Shown: positions 14,924 to 22,604 of the stretch, piece by piece
How the letters are laid out: every line of letters begins with the position of its first letter
How positions within the stretch are numbered: the stretch's first letter is position 1
Source: an uncultured Prevotella sp.
GTDB lineage: Bacteria > Bacteroidota > Bacteroidia > Bacteroidales > Bacteroidaceae
Length of the DNA stretch: 22,904 bases
Assembly: GCA_900543975.1 (NCBI GenBank)
Contig: UQTI01000048.1
Coordinates: 1-22,904 of the forward strand
Direction: 5' to 3'
Notes under the pieces: generated by a model
Told to the model about the DNA's origin: nothing
Databases searched by the model: none
The model's input: only the letters and a program-made list of their open reading frames with translations
Made by a program: the position numbers and the translations under genes

Positions 14924-15199
14924 ATGAACAAGACAGAACTTATCGAGAAGATCGCAGCCGGCGCAAACCTGAGCAAGGCTGACGCAAAGAACGCCCTCGA
15001 CGCAACCGTTAAGGCTATAAAGGAAGCCCTCGTGGCAGGTGACAAGCTGCAGCTCATCGGCTTCGGCACATTCAGCGTTTCAGAGCGTCCCGCTCGTGAG
15101 GGTGTGAACCCCCGCACAGGCGAGAAGGTTACTATCGCTGCCAAGAAGGTTGCCAAGTTTAAGGCTGGTGCTGAGCTGGCTGACGCTGTTAACAAGTAA
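14924..15199 (+). CDS. HU family DNA-binding protein
   Basis: This 91-residue nucleoid protein is the standard length for HU. It binds and bends DNA as a dimer with little sequence preference. The N-terminal helices begin MNKTELIEKIAAGANLSKAD. The core signature GFGTFSVSERPAREGVNPRT (residues 47-66) contains the proline-tipped DNA-binding arm region. The protein is rich in Ala and Lys and carries codons typical of a highly expressed gene. It has its own promoter and a strong terminator, so it is a single-gene unit. IHF subunits share this fold, but the sequence fits HU better. Confidence 0.95.
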   Translation: MNKTELIEKIAAGANLSKADAKNALDATVKAIKEALVAGDKLQLIGFGTFSVSERPAREGVNPRTGEKVTIAAKKVAKFKAGAELADAVNK

Positions 15200-15245
15200 G
15201 AAGCGACACCGCCTGTGGCTCACGCCGTAGGCATCCTATAGGTAT

Positions 15246-15284
15246 AAAAGGAAGCTTATCGTTCATGATAGCTTCCTTTTTTTT
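15246..15284 (+). terminator. HU terminator
   Basis: AAAAGGAAGC and TATC (15246-15260) pair with GATA and GCTTCCTTTT (15267-15280) around a 6-nt loop, with one bulged T. Eight Ts follow. An almost identical hairpin occurs at 17713-17750. Confidence 0.9.
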
Positions 15285-15322
15285 ATATGTATATCTGAGC
15301 TCCCGCCATTTTTCTTTTTACA

Positions 15323-15363
15323 CAGGTGTGAGGAAAAAACAACGGTGTGAGCGAAAAAACAAC
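15323..15363. repeat. Two direct repeats of about 20 bp
   Basis: GGTGTGAGGAAAAAACAAC is followed at once by GGTGTGAGCGAAAAAACAAC. It is a small tandem duplication between the HU terminator and the GH36 terminator, with no gene. Confidence 0.7.
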
Positions 15364-15379
15364 AGCCACACAAAGAAAA

Positions 15380-15410
15380 CGAGGCCGGGCGAAAAGAACG
15401 CCCGACCTCG
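15380..15410 (-). terminator. Alpha-galactosidase terminator
   Basis: CGAGG-C-CGGGCG pairs with CGCCCG-A-CCTCG around a 7-nt loop. On the minus strand the stem is followed by TTTTCTTTG. It starts 22 bp beyond the GH36 stop. Confidence 0.8.
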
Positions 15411-15431
15411 TAAAGGTAGAAAAAATATCTA

Positions 15432-17612
15432 TTACTCAAATATTAGCACATGACTTATGCCGTCCTGCGGTGTGAACACGCTGAGTCCTATTTTCATCAG
15501 ATAGTCGCCGCTATATTGCTTACCGTCACACTCAAGCTCCGATGTCTTGCCGGGCATGAGGTTAGTCTCCTTAACGGTGTAGACCTTGGCAGGGTTGAGA
15601 CCTTGCAGCTTCACGTTCTGCTGCGGCTCCTTGAAGCGCGGATGCAGGTCGTAGGCGAAGAGCACGGCACGCTGCTTGTCCTTGCTGACATAATTGATGG
15701 CGCAGTGGCTGCCCTCGTAGGGAGAAACCAGGCGATACTGGTCGCCATCGAGAACCATCGGCTTCATGTCGTTATAGTTTTTCACAGCCTGTTGCACAAA
15801 CTTATAGTCGTCAGCCGAGAGCGACTTGAGGTCTATGTCGAAGCCAAGCTTGCATGAGCTGCAAACGTCGGTACGAAACTTCACCGATGTGTTCCTGTTC
15901 CAGTTGGTGACATGCGAACCCATGGTCTTGGCTGGGAAGAACTTAGACAGGCTCCACTGTATGTAGATGCGCTCGTAGGGATCGGTGTCGTCAGAGCACC
16001 AGAACTCGGTAAAATATTTCAGCATCTCATAGTCCATTCTGCCGCCGCCACCAGAGCAAAGCATCATCGGGAGCTTGGGATATTTGTTGTGTATGCGTGT
16101 GAGCACATTGTATATGCCACGCACATGGTCGATATAGAAGTTGCCCTGGTTTTGCTTGTGGTAGGGCGAATAGATGTTGGTGATCACGCTGTTACAGTCC
16201 CACTTAAAATAAGCCACGTCGGGGTTCTCGGTCATGATGCGGTCAACAATGCCAAACACATAGTCTTGAACCTTAGGGTTAGAGATGTCGAGCACCAGCT
16301 GGTTGCGATAGTAATATGTGTCGCGCTTCGGCTGCATAATAACCCAGTCGGGATGTTTCTCGAAGAGCTCGCTCTTGGGGTTGACCATCTCCGGCTCTAT
16401 CCAGATGCCAAACTTCACGCCTGCCTTCTTTGCATCTCTCACCAGTCCGGGTATTCCTTCAGGGAGCTTGCTCTTTGTGGCTTCCCAGTCGCCCAGGCCA
16501 GCATGGTCGTCCTTGCGCGGATACTTGTTGGCAAACCATCCATCGTCGAGCAGGAACATGTCCACACCCAGGTCCTTGGCGTCCTTCATCAGCTCAGCAA
16601 GGCTCTGCTGGTTGAAGTTGAAGCCCGTGTTCTCCCAGTTGTTGAGCAGAGTGAGGCGGTCGTCCATGCCCATGTTCACCTGATACCGGCGTGCCCAGTT
16701 GTGCAGGTTGCGTGAAGCCTCACCCATGCCGTTATTGCTCATGGCAAAGATAAACTCGGGTGTTGTGAACACCTCGCCAGCCTTCAGCTTATAGTCGGAA
16801 GCATAAGGGTTGATGGCAGGAATCACGCGCAGCGCACCCACGTTGTCCACCTCGAAGGTGAAGCGGAAATTGCCGGGCCATCCTATCGTGCCGAGCATCA
16901 CCTTGCCCTCGTTCTCCTTGGCAGGCTCATCGAAGCCAAGCTCGAAGAAAGGCTCTGCTTGCATGGCGGCACGGGTGCCGAGCTTTGTGTCGACAATTCT
17001 TTTTCCTGTGCTCAGCTGTGTTGTCTCGGGCTGGCCTTCTTTCGCCCAGTCGCTATGATAATTGGTTAAGAAATATTTTGAAGACTTGAAGTAGAGCATG
17101 GTAGAGCTGTAACGCCAGAGGGTGACGGGCGATTTCTCGTTGTGGGAGATCTCGCTCCACGCCTTGATGACGTTCTCCTTGGCGTAAGCCACATAGTGGA
17201 GCTTCACGGTGAAGGGATAGACCTTGTCCTGAAGGGTTATCACGGTCTCGGTGCCACCCTCAACAGCTTTTTGCTCCGACGACTTATAATATAAATAGGT
17301 AGTCATGTTGCCGTCGGCATGAGTGGCGGCCACTGCCGGCTCGAAGAAGTCTTCGGCTCCTGATGTGGCATACACCTCATGTCCGCGTTGGCACACGGAT
17401 CCGTCAGAGGCAGCATACACGTCCCACTTCAGGTTATCATAATCGGACGGATTGAGCAACTTATCGCCAAGATAGACCTGATAGAGACGGCCTTTAGGCG
17501 ACACTTTCATCACGAGGTCGGTCTTGTCGGTAGACACTCGGATTACTTTCTGAGCGAATGTCATGACAGACGTCATGCACAGCGCAGCAATCAACATAAT
17601 AGATTTTTTCAT
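15432..17612 (-). CDS. GH36 alpha-galactosidase, exported
   Basis: This 726-residue enzyme is predicted to hydrolyse terminal alpha-1,6-galactosyl groups such as those of melibiose and raffinose-type sugars. A signal peptide (1-20, cleavage near TFA-Q) sends it to the periplasm or beyond. The N-terminal beta-supersandwich domain (about 25-310) precedes the catalytic (beta/alpha)8 barrel (about 320-620). The nucleophile is Asp472 in YFKWDCN, and the acid/base is expected in CSDDTDP (539-545), most likely Asp542 by its 70-residue distance from the nucleophile. Other family motifs are LLDDGWF (354-360) and WIEPEMVNP (404-412). The gene lies downstream of an alpha-amylase gene on the same strand but with a terminator between them. 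No SusC/SusD genes are nearby, so this is not an obvious polysaccharide utilisation locus. Confidence 0.94.
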   Translation of the reverse strand: MKKSIMLIAALCMTSVMTFAQKVIRVSTDKTDLVMKVSPKGRLYQVYLGDKLLNPSDYDNLKWDVYAASDGSVCQRGHEVYATSGAEDFFEPAVAATHADGNMTTYLYYKSSEQKAVEGGTETVITLQDKVYPFTVKLHYVAYAKENVIKAWSEISHNEKSPVTLWRYSSTMLYFKSSKYFLTNYHSDWAKEGQPETTQLSTGKRIVDTKLGTRAAMQAEPFFELGFDEPAKENEGKVMLGTIGWPGNFRFTFEVDNVGALRVIPAINPYASDYKLKAGEVFTTPEFIFAMSNNGMGEASRNLHNWARRYQVNMGMDDRLTLLNNWENTGFNFNQQSLAELMKDAKDLGVDMFLLDDGWFANKYPRKDDHAGLGDWEATKSKLPEGIPGLVRDAKKAGVKFGIWIEPEMVNPKSELFEKHPDWVIMQPKRDTYYYRNQLVLDISNPKVQDYVFGIVDRIMTENPDVAYFKWDCNSVITNIYSPYHKQNQGNFYIDHVRGIYNVLTRIHNKYPKLPMMLCSGGGGRMDYEMLKYFTEFWCSDDTDPYERIYIQWSLSKFFPAKTMGSHVTNWNRNTSVKFRTDVCSSCKLGFDIDLKSLSADDYKFVQQAVKNYNDMKPMVLDGDQYRLVSPYEGSHCAINYVSKDKQRAVLFAYDLHPRFKEPQQNVKLQGLNPAKVYTVKETNLMPGKTSELECDGKQYSGDYLMKIGLSVFTPQDGISHVLIFE

Positions 17613-17712
17613 TATCTTTTTGGTTTCTGATTATTGAACTTCTTTTATTGCTATAATTTCTCCATTTTCGCATACGCCGTGAGCAGGTATCTGTCCTTCA
17701 TCACATAAACAT

Positions 17713-17750
17713 AAAAGGAAGCTTATCGTTCATGACAGCTTCCTTTTTTT
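17713..17750. terminator. Terminator of the alpha-amylase gene, near-copy of the HU terminator
   Basis: AAAAGGAAGC..TATC pairs with GACA..GCTTCCTTTT around the same 6-nt loop as at 15246-15284; one base of the stem differs. T-runs exist on both strands. On the minus strand it lies 88 bp after the amylase stop and before the GH36 start. Confidence 0.8.
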
Positions 17751-17837
17751 GTTTACACGTTGCGTTTTTATGTTCTGATTTTGTCTCTTTTCTTTAACCC
17801 CAATCGGTCATTAGGCCGTTATATGTCTTATTTTAGC

Positions 17838-19172
17838 CTACTTGTAAAGCACAGCGATGCCTGTTGAGCCTACCTTGCCGGTGATGGTGGTTTTGGTCAC
17901 TTTAAACTTTCCGCCGCCCACCTTGTCGGTATAGGTTCCTGCCTTGAGCCAGTTGCCGCTGCCGTCGCCGTTGGCAAACGTCACGGTCTTGTCAGTGTTG
18001 CTGCCCGCAAGAACAACAACGGCACCGCTCTTGCGCACCTGTGCCATGAGATCGCTGTTGCTGACACAACAGTTGGGCTCGCCAGCACATTTGTTGTGCA
18101 TGTGGTTCACCTCTGCCACCTGGGGAGCGGTGAAATGGGTGCTGCCCTTTGCGCCAAAGATGATGTCTTTTGCCTCTTTACCCAAGGGGCGCGAATAATA
18201 GAGCGTTGTGGCATCGTTGTTGCCCGCCATGATGGCGTATGAACGGTCGATAAACTGCTGGTCAACATACTTGCTCCATGCGTCTCTGCCCGAGTTTGAG
18301 TAGGTGTCGTGGCTCTCGCCCCAATACACCAGCTTGTTGCCCTCGATGCCTCTGAACACCAGATTTCCCTTCAACTTGCTTGTGCCGCCAGCAGCAAAGG
18401 CCTGCGTCACGTCGTTGCCGTAGGTGTTGTCGGTAATGCTCATGTACTGGGTGTATTCCTTGAAAAGCTTGTCGGGGTTAGAGCTGCCTGGCGTGTTCAG
18501 GATCTCGCCATAATTATACATGTCCTGGTCCACGACATTGGCGATGAACGAGTCGTTCTCTGAAGGCAGGCCGACATGCTTGATGGCGTCCCAACGAATG
18601 CCGTCAACGCCACAGGCCTTAAGGCTCTGTATGTAGGCACTCAGAATTTTCTGCACGCGCGGGTCCTCGGTCTTCAGGTCCCACATGCCAATCCTGCCGT
18701 GGGTCACAGAGTAGCGGTCGGCATCGTTGCAGTAGCCCTTATAGTCGTGATAGAGGCTCTCGTCTTGCAGACGGGCAGAAACATTCTTCAAGTTGCCGTT
18801 GGTGTGGTTGGCCACCACGTCGACAATAATCTTCACGCCATACTTATGAGCTTCCTTACAAAGACTCCTAAGCGCAGCTTCATCTCCCAGACCGTTGCCA
18901 ATGATAAAGTCGTGCGGCTGATAGACCATGTACCAGATTGAACCTGCGTTCTCTTTCTGATGAAGCGGCGAGGTCTGCACAGCTGTGAAGCCAGCCTTTG
19001 CGATGTTGGGAAGCTCAGCCTGGATGTCGCTCAATTTCCAATCGAAGCAATGCAGGATGACGCCATCCTGGATCTTGTCTTTCAGGCCATATTTGTTGCC
19101 TGCAAAGACGTTCGATGCCAGCGAAAGAAGCATCGCCAACACAAAAATGCCGTAACGAGTTGTTTTTTTCAT
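17838..19172 (-). CDS. GH13 alpha-amylase, exported
   Basis: This 444-residue protein is predicted to cut alpha-1,4-glucans. Residues 1-24 form a signal peptide (cleavage near VFA-G). A compact (beta/alpha)8 domain (about 30-355) carries the conserved GH13 regions: DVVANH (118-123), GIRWDAIKH (191-199, nucleophile Asp195), YGEIL (221-225, acid/base Glu223) and WGESHDT (284-290, Asp289). A C-terminal beta domain (about 365-444) follows. The frame is open for 48 more codons, to 19316, but the start at 19172 is preferred because the signal peptide begins there and the extension is unlike the family. A weak TAACTTTA box at 19212-19219 may be the promoter. Being exported without Sus neighbours, it may act on imported oligosaccharides in the periplasm. 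Confidence 0.93.
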   Translation of the reverse strand: MKKTTRYGIFVLAMLLSLASNVFAGNKYGLKDKIQDGVILHCFDWKLSDIQAELPNIAKAGFTAVQTSPLHQKENAGSIWYMVYQPHDFIIGNGLGDEAALRSLCKEAHKYGVKIIVDVVANHTNGNLKNVSARLQDESLYHDYKGYCNDADRYSVTHGRIGMWDLKTEDPRVQKILSAYIQSLKACGVDGIRWDAIKHVGLPSENDSFIANVVDQDMYNYGEILNTPGSSNPDKLFKEYTQYMSITDNTYGNDVTQAFAAGGTSKLKGNLVFRGIEGNKLVYWGESHDTYSNSGRDAWSKYVDQQFIDRSYAIMAGNNDATTLYYSRPLGKEAKDIIFGAKGSTHFTAPQVAEVNHMHNKCAGEPNCCVSNSDLMAQVRKSGAVVVLAGSNTDKTVTFANGDGSGNWLKAGTYTDKVGGGKFKVTKTTITGKVGSTGIAVLYK

Positions 19173-19211
19173 AGTTTTTCTTTTAAAATTATTAAAGTGT
19201 CTTTTCGGCCA

Positions 19212-19219
19212 TAAAGTTA
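19212..19219 (-). promoter_or_regulatory. Weak -7 box of the alpha-amylase gene
   Basis: The minus strand reads TAACTTTA, one base from the consensus, 40 bp upstream of the chosen start. No -33 box is evident. Confidence 0.3.
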
Positions 19220-19308
19220 ACACCTCTTTTTCTATTTGCTTGTCACATGAAACGAAAATAATGAAAAAAAGTGGGAAAACGATTGCACAAAGCCCCAATT
19301 CGAAAACC

Positions 19309-19395
19309 TCAAGCAAGCGTCGCCGCGCTCGACCTTACCGCTCGTCAGAGCAATAAGGCGGCGAATCTCAAGCAAGCGGCGCCGAAGGCGGCGAA
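19309..19395. repeat. Degenerate copies of the G/C-rich hairpin repeats
   Basis: Words such as CTCAAGCAAGCG occur twice, with GCGGCGAAT between and after and a GCCGAAGGC hairpin. They resemble decayed parts of the modules at 12015-12099 and 13677-13763 but lack the G-runs. Confidence 0.5.
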
Positions 19396-19408
19396 TATTT
19401 ATAAACGC

Positions 19409-19447
19409 AAAAAAAGGAAGCCTATCGTGATGACGAGCTTCCTTTTT
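19409..19447 (-). terminator. tRNA-Gln terminator
   Basis: On the minus strand GGAAGC-TCGT-CATC-ACGA-TAG-GCTTCC forms a two-part stem with A- and T-runs outside. It sits 4 bp after the tRNA. It shares GGAAGC and TATCGT with the HU and amylase terminators. Confidence 0.8.
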
Positions 19448-19451
19448 AACG

Positions 19452-19522
19452 TTGTCCTAGGCGGATTCGAACCACCACAAACAGAACCAAAACCTGTTGT
19501 GCTACCATTACACCATAGGACA
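19452..19522 (-). tRNA. tRNA-Gln (UUG anticodon)
   Basis: This 71-nt tRNA has acceptor TGTCCTA/TAGGACA with the T-A first pair typical of tRNA-Gln, a D-arm TGGTGTAATGGTAGCA, anticodon TTG in the loop TTTTGGT, a T-arm with TTCGAAT and discriminator A. CCA is not encoded. Confidence 0.96.
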
Positions 19523-19531
19523 ATGTGGATG

Positions 19532-19563
19532 CAAAGTTACAATTTTTTGCAAAAACAGCCAAA
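19532..19563 (-). promoter_or_regulatory. Promoter of tRNA-Gln
   Basis: A TTTG -33 box (19560-19563) is followed after 20 bp by TAACTTTG (19532-19539) on the minus strand. The tRNA begins only 10 bp downstream, so its 5' leader would be almost absent. Confidence 0.7.
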
Positions 19564-19815
19564 CGAAACAGCCTTTTTTTTAGACCTGCACAACGATTAT
19601 GCGGTTTCGCGTGGTCAAAAGGAGCCTTTCATAAGCCATTTGTCTATTTTTCAAAACATCAATTTCCATTAATAGAACATTCTTGCGCTCCGACAAACGA
19701 TGTTTTTGAAAAAACAAAGCCGTTTTTGAAAGACAACGTTGTTTTGGTTTTACCACACAGCTTAGGCTGTTGTGGCAAGACATCGCTAAAAGACAATGTT
19801 GAAATTGTTTTTCAT

Positions 19816-19939
19816 AATTGTCTCTATTGTCTCTATTGTCTTTAAAACAACGCAAGAAAGTAGGTTGTGTTCATCACCGCTCCCTCATGCCATTCTTGCT
19901 GCGAAGGTCTTAAAGACAATAGAGACAATAGAGACAATT
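19816..19939. repeat. Perfect 30-bp inverted repeat with 64-bp centre
   Basis: The left arm (19816-19845) and right arm (19910-19939) are exact reverse complements. The arms are themselves made of TTGTCTCTA/AGAGACAAT words at 9-bp spacing. Inside, GCAAGAA (19852-19858) can pair with TTCTTGC (19893-19899). A run of Ts follows the right arm on the plus strand. No target-site duplication is evident at the edges. Confidence 0.85.
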
Positions 19940-20058
19940 TTTTTTGTTGTTGAAAAGCTTCAAATTTTGTTGTTCAAAGCCCTCTTTCTGTTGTTGAAAA
20001 GCCGCGCTGTGTTAACATTACCCTTTGCGACAGGTCAAAGCGAGGAGTTGTCGCTCCC

Positions 20059-21357
20059 TTACTTCACCGTCACAAGATAATAGTTCTTCTTTCCGCGCTG
20101 CACGAGCAGATACTTGCCGTCGATGAGGTCGTCGGCGGTCACAGTCTGGTCGAAGGCAGCAAGCTTCTCCTTGTTGAGCGACACGCCACCGCCCTGAACG
20201 AGCTTGCGCATCTCACCCTTTGAGGCGAACACCTTGCAGTCGTCGGCTGTGAACATGTCCACAGCGGGCTGTCCGAGCTTGTCGGCACCGATGGTGAAGT
20301 GGGGCACGCCGGCAAATACGTCGAGCAGCGTAGCCTCGTCGAGCTTCTGCAGGTTCTCCTTTGTTGCCTTTCCGAAGAGAATGTTTGAAGCCTCCTGAGC
20401 TGTCTGGAGGTCCTCCTTCGAGTGAACCATGACGGTCACCTCCTCAGCCAGACGCTTCTGGAGCACACGGCGTCCCGGATCCTGCTGATGCTCAGCCACC
20501 AGCGCGTCGATGGTCTCCTTGTCGAGGTCTGTGAAGATCTTGATGTAGCGTTCAGCCTCCACGTCGCTCACGTTAAGCCAGAACTGGTAGAAGGCGTAAG
20601 GAGTGGTGCGGTTGCGGTCGAGCCACACGTTGCCGCTCTCTGTCTTTCCAAACTTCTTGCCGTCGCTCTTTGTGATGAGCGGACAGGTGAGACAGTAAGC
20701 CTCGGCCTCGTTGCCCAGCGTGCGGCGAATCAGTTCGGTACCCGTGGTCATGTTACCCCACTGGTCGTTGCCTCCAAGCTGCAGACGCACGCCATATTTC
20801 TGATATTGATAGAGGAAGTCGTAGCCCTGCAGGAGCTGATAGGTGAACTCGGTGAACGACAGTCCGTCGCGTGATGTGCCGTTCAGTCGCTGCTGCACGC
20901 TCTCCTTGGCCATCATATAGTTGACGGTGATGTGCTTGCCCACCTCTCGTGCGAAGTCGAGGAATGAGAAATCTTTCATCCAGTCATAGTTGTTGACCAG
21001 CTCGGCCTTGTTAGGCTCTGTGCCGTCAAAGTCGAGAAATTTCGACACCTGCTTTTTTATGGCCTCCTGGTTGTGGTAGAGCGTCTCTGTGTCGAGGAGG
21101 TTACGCTCCTGGCTCTTGCCTGAAGGGTCACCGATCATGCCCGTAGCTCCACCCACGAGCAGGTAAGGCTTGTGTCCGCAGCGCTGCAGGTGACGTAGCA
21201 TCATTATGCCACAGAGGTGGCCAATGTGCAGAGAGTCGGCAGTGGGGTCGGTGCCCAGATACGCAGACACCATGTGGGTGTTGAGATATTCCTCAGTGCC
21301 CGGCATAATCTGCGCGAGCATGCCGCGCCAGCGCAGTTCTTCTACGAAATTCTTCAT
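20059..21357 (-). CDS. tyrS: Tyrosyl-tRNA synthetase
   Basis: This 432-residue class I synthetase charges tRNA-Tyr in the cytoplasm. The HIGH signature is exact at 44-47 within DSLHIGHLCG. The KMSKS-loop counterpart is KFGKT at 235-239, the form found in the standard bacterial TyrRS. The tyrosine- and tRNA-binding core GGNDQWGN is at 195-202. The C-terminal part (about 365-432) is an S4-like RNA-binding domain (FASKGEMRKLVQGGGVSLN). It is 39 bp downstream of yidD on the same strand, so it is probably the last gene of the hemD-rnpA-yidD-tyrS operon. No strong terminator is seen directly after the stop. Confidence 0.97.
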   Translation of the reverse strand: MKNFVEELRWRGMLAQIMPGTEEYLNTHMVSAYLGTDPTADSLHIGHLCGIMMLRHLQRCGHKPYLLVGGATGMIGDPSGKSQERNLLDTETLYHNQEAIKKQVSKFLDFDGTEPNKAELVNNYDWMKDFSFLDFAREVGKHITVNYMMAKESVQQRLNGTSRDGLSFTEFTYQLLQGYDFLYQYQKYGVRLQLGGNDQWGNMTTGTELIRRTLGNEAEAYCLTCPLITKSDGKKFGKTESGNVWLDRNRTTPYAFYQFWLNVSDVEAERYIKIFTDLDKETIDALVAEHQQDPGRRVLQKRLAEEVTVMVHSKEDLQTAQEASNILFGKATKENLQKLDEATLLDVFAGVPHFTIGADKLGQPAVDMFTADDCKVFASKGEMRKLVQGGGVSLNKEKLAAFDQTVTADDLIDGKYLLVQRGKKNYYLVTVK

Positions 21358-21396
21358 CTTTCTTATGTTTTTTCTTATGTTTGATTTTTTTATTGT

Positions 21397-21834
21397 TTAT
21401 AGAGTTAGCGGCTGTTTACCTTCTCCTTCTCTTTTTCCTTCTCCCTCACCCCGTCCGTCGTCCTTTCCTGTTGTCTCGTTCCGCCATTTTCCCTTTGGCG
21501 GCACAGGGTCGTAGCCACTGCCTCCCCACGGGTTACAGCGCAAGATGCGCCAAAGGGTCAGCAGCAATCCTTTTATGGGGCCGTGTTTCAGGAGAGCCTG
21601 CCTGCCATACTCGGAGCAGGTGGGTGTGAAACGGCATGAGGGTGGGGTGTAGGGCGTTATGAAATGTTGATAAAACAAGATGGGCAGCACCAGGAGCCAC
21701 GCCAGCGCCTTCATGACAAGGCCGAACAGCACCTTTGCAGCCTTCGCGACAAGGGTTGCAGCCCTTGATAAGACCCTTGAGAAGGCCGTTAAGAAAGCCG
21801 TTGCCACAGCCACAAGACGTTTTTTCTCACTCAT
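21397..21834 (-). CDS. yidD: Membrane protein insertion efficiency factor YidD
   Basis: This small membrane-associated protein helps YidC insert inner-membrane proteins. The conserved core is unmistakable: ITPYTPPSCRFTPTCSEYG (59-77) and CNPWGGSGYDPVP (100-112). A hydrophobic segment (about 36-54) precedes it. The start at 21834 gives 145 residues and overlaps the rnpA end by 8 bp, a sign of translational coupling; a longer frame to 21924 would lie wholly inside rnpA. It is longer than the usual 70-90 residues because of an N-terminal Ala/Val-rich region and a hydrophilic Gly/Glu/Lys-rich tail (about 120-145). The rnpA-yidD pairing is conserved across bacteria. Confidence 0.93.
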   Translation of the reverse strand: MSEKKRLVAVATAFLTAFSRVLSRAATLVAKAAKVLFGLVMKALAWLLVLPILFYQHFITPYTPPSCRFTPTCSEYGRQALLKHGPIKGLLLTLWRILRCNPWGGSGYDPVPPKGKWRNETTGKDDGRGEGEGKREGEGKQPLTL

Positions 21835-22333
21835 GTCTGCTATGTTCAGAACGTTCGTGAGCCTGTTCCTTGCCGCTGATGCGTTCCTCAAGACGGGAGA
21901 GGAGATTCTGCATTTTCCGTGCAATGCGGTCCGTAGGGTGCAGATTGTTGTCGATGCAGATGAACGCCATGACCACCTTCTTGTCGTGCTGTCGTGCTGT
22001 CATGGCCTCGATGACCCCGTGCTTGAGGTGTCGGTAAGCCTCCCTGACCTGTCGCTTCACGCGGTTACGCTTCACGGCACGTTTGAAGCAGCGTTTAGGC
22101 ACACTGACGAGCATCTGCGCTGCCGGCTCCCCTTCCTGCCGGTCGGTTATCATGTAGACCATTCTGATAGGGAATGCCGACATGGCACGGCTCTGCCCTC
22201 CACCGAAGAGTTGCTCCACGGTGTTTCTGCTGCACACACGTTCGCTCTTTGTGAGCGTGTCGTGTCGCTGCTGCTGTCCACAGTTTGCCGTTTCAGGCTC
22301 CACAGCCTTCAACCTGTCTTCTTGTCCACTCAT
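21827..22333 (-). CDS. rnpA: Ribonuclease P protein component
   Basis: This is the protein subunit of RNase P, which matures tRNA 5' ends together with the RNA subunit RnpB. The diagnostic basic helix KRNRVKRQVREAYR is at 88-101. The substrate-leader cleft segment follows the start-proximal TKSERVCSRNTVEQLF (28-43). At 168 residues it is longer than the usual 115-135: about 25 hydrophilic residues precede the family N-terminus and a charged tail follows. No closer ATG exists, so either the extension is real or a GTG/TTG start is used. It overlaps yidD by 8 bp. The gap to hemD (271 bp) contains repeats, so rnpA may also have its own promoter, although none is evident. Confidence 0.93.
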   Translation of the reverse strand: MSGQEDRLKAVEPETANCGQQQRHDTLTKSERVCSRNTVEQLFGGGQSRAMSAFPIRMVYMITDRQEGEPAAQMLVSVPKRCFKRAVKRNRVKRQVREAYRHLKHGVIEAMTARQHDKKVVMAFICIDNNLHPTDRIARKMQNLLSRLEERISGKEQAHERSEHSRHE

Positions 22334-22548
22334 CGTTATATCGTTATCTGCTTCCTTGCCTATAAAACCTATAAAGCCAATAAAGCTTATATAGCTTATC
22401 TGTCACGAATGCCTTATCTCAGAACAGCCCACAGCTCTCAACCTTAGCTCATCTCAAAAAGCTCCTCTAAAAAGCTCGATCTTTGGTCGCTTGCCAGAGC
22501 AAGACGGTGATGGGAGAGCCCTTTTATCTCCAACCAGCCTTAGGTATT
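22334..22548. other. Spacer between hemD and rnpA
   Basis: It has A/T-rich CCTATAAAG-type words (about 22358-22400), then AGCTC/AAAGCTC words, then a double-hairpin insert like that in modules 2 and 4 (CGATCTTTGGTCG, CTTGC-CAGA-GCAAG at about 22477-22503). No gene or clear promoter is visible. Confidence 0.6.
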
Positions 22549-22603
22549 CACTCCCCTCCATAAGGGGAGGGGTGAGCCGCCGAAGGCGGCGAGGGGGAGG
22601 GGC
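22549..22603 (+). repeat. G-run/hairpin module, copy 5
   Basis: CACTCCCC, CCATAA loop, GGGGAGGGG, a hairpin GCCGCC-GAA-GGCGGC, then GGGGGAGGGGC. It ends one base before the hemD stop codon, the same position copy 4 holds at the rhomboid stop. Confidence 0.8.
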
Positions 22604-22604
22604 T

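Larger units (their letters stand above)
19523..20058. other. 536-bp gap between tyrS and tRNA-Gln
   Basis: It holds the tRNA-Gln promoter and a 30-bp inverted repeat (19816-19939), listed separately. It also holds a smaller hairpin in which CCACACAGC pairs with GCTGTTGTGG around TTAG (about 19752-19774), and a 6-bp stem GCGACA/TGTCGC (20028-20055) just after the tyrS stop. Phe/Lys-rich frames on both strands look like A/T-rich noise. No gene is supported. Confidence 0.65.

Noticed and set aside
15432..19172. Polysaccharide utilisation locus
   Set aside because: Two glycosidases are adjacent, but there is no SusC/SusD pair or regulator, and a terminator separates them.
19173..19316. 48-residue extension of the alpha-amylase
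   Set aside because: The frame is open by chance; a clear signal peptide begins at 19172 and a weak promoter box lies within the extension.
19580..19855. 91-codon minus-strand frame in the tyrS/tRNA-Gln gap
   Set aside because: A/T-rich composition, overlaps the promoter side of tRNA-Gln and one arm of the inverted repeat, and has no family resemblance.
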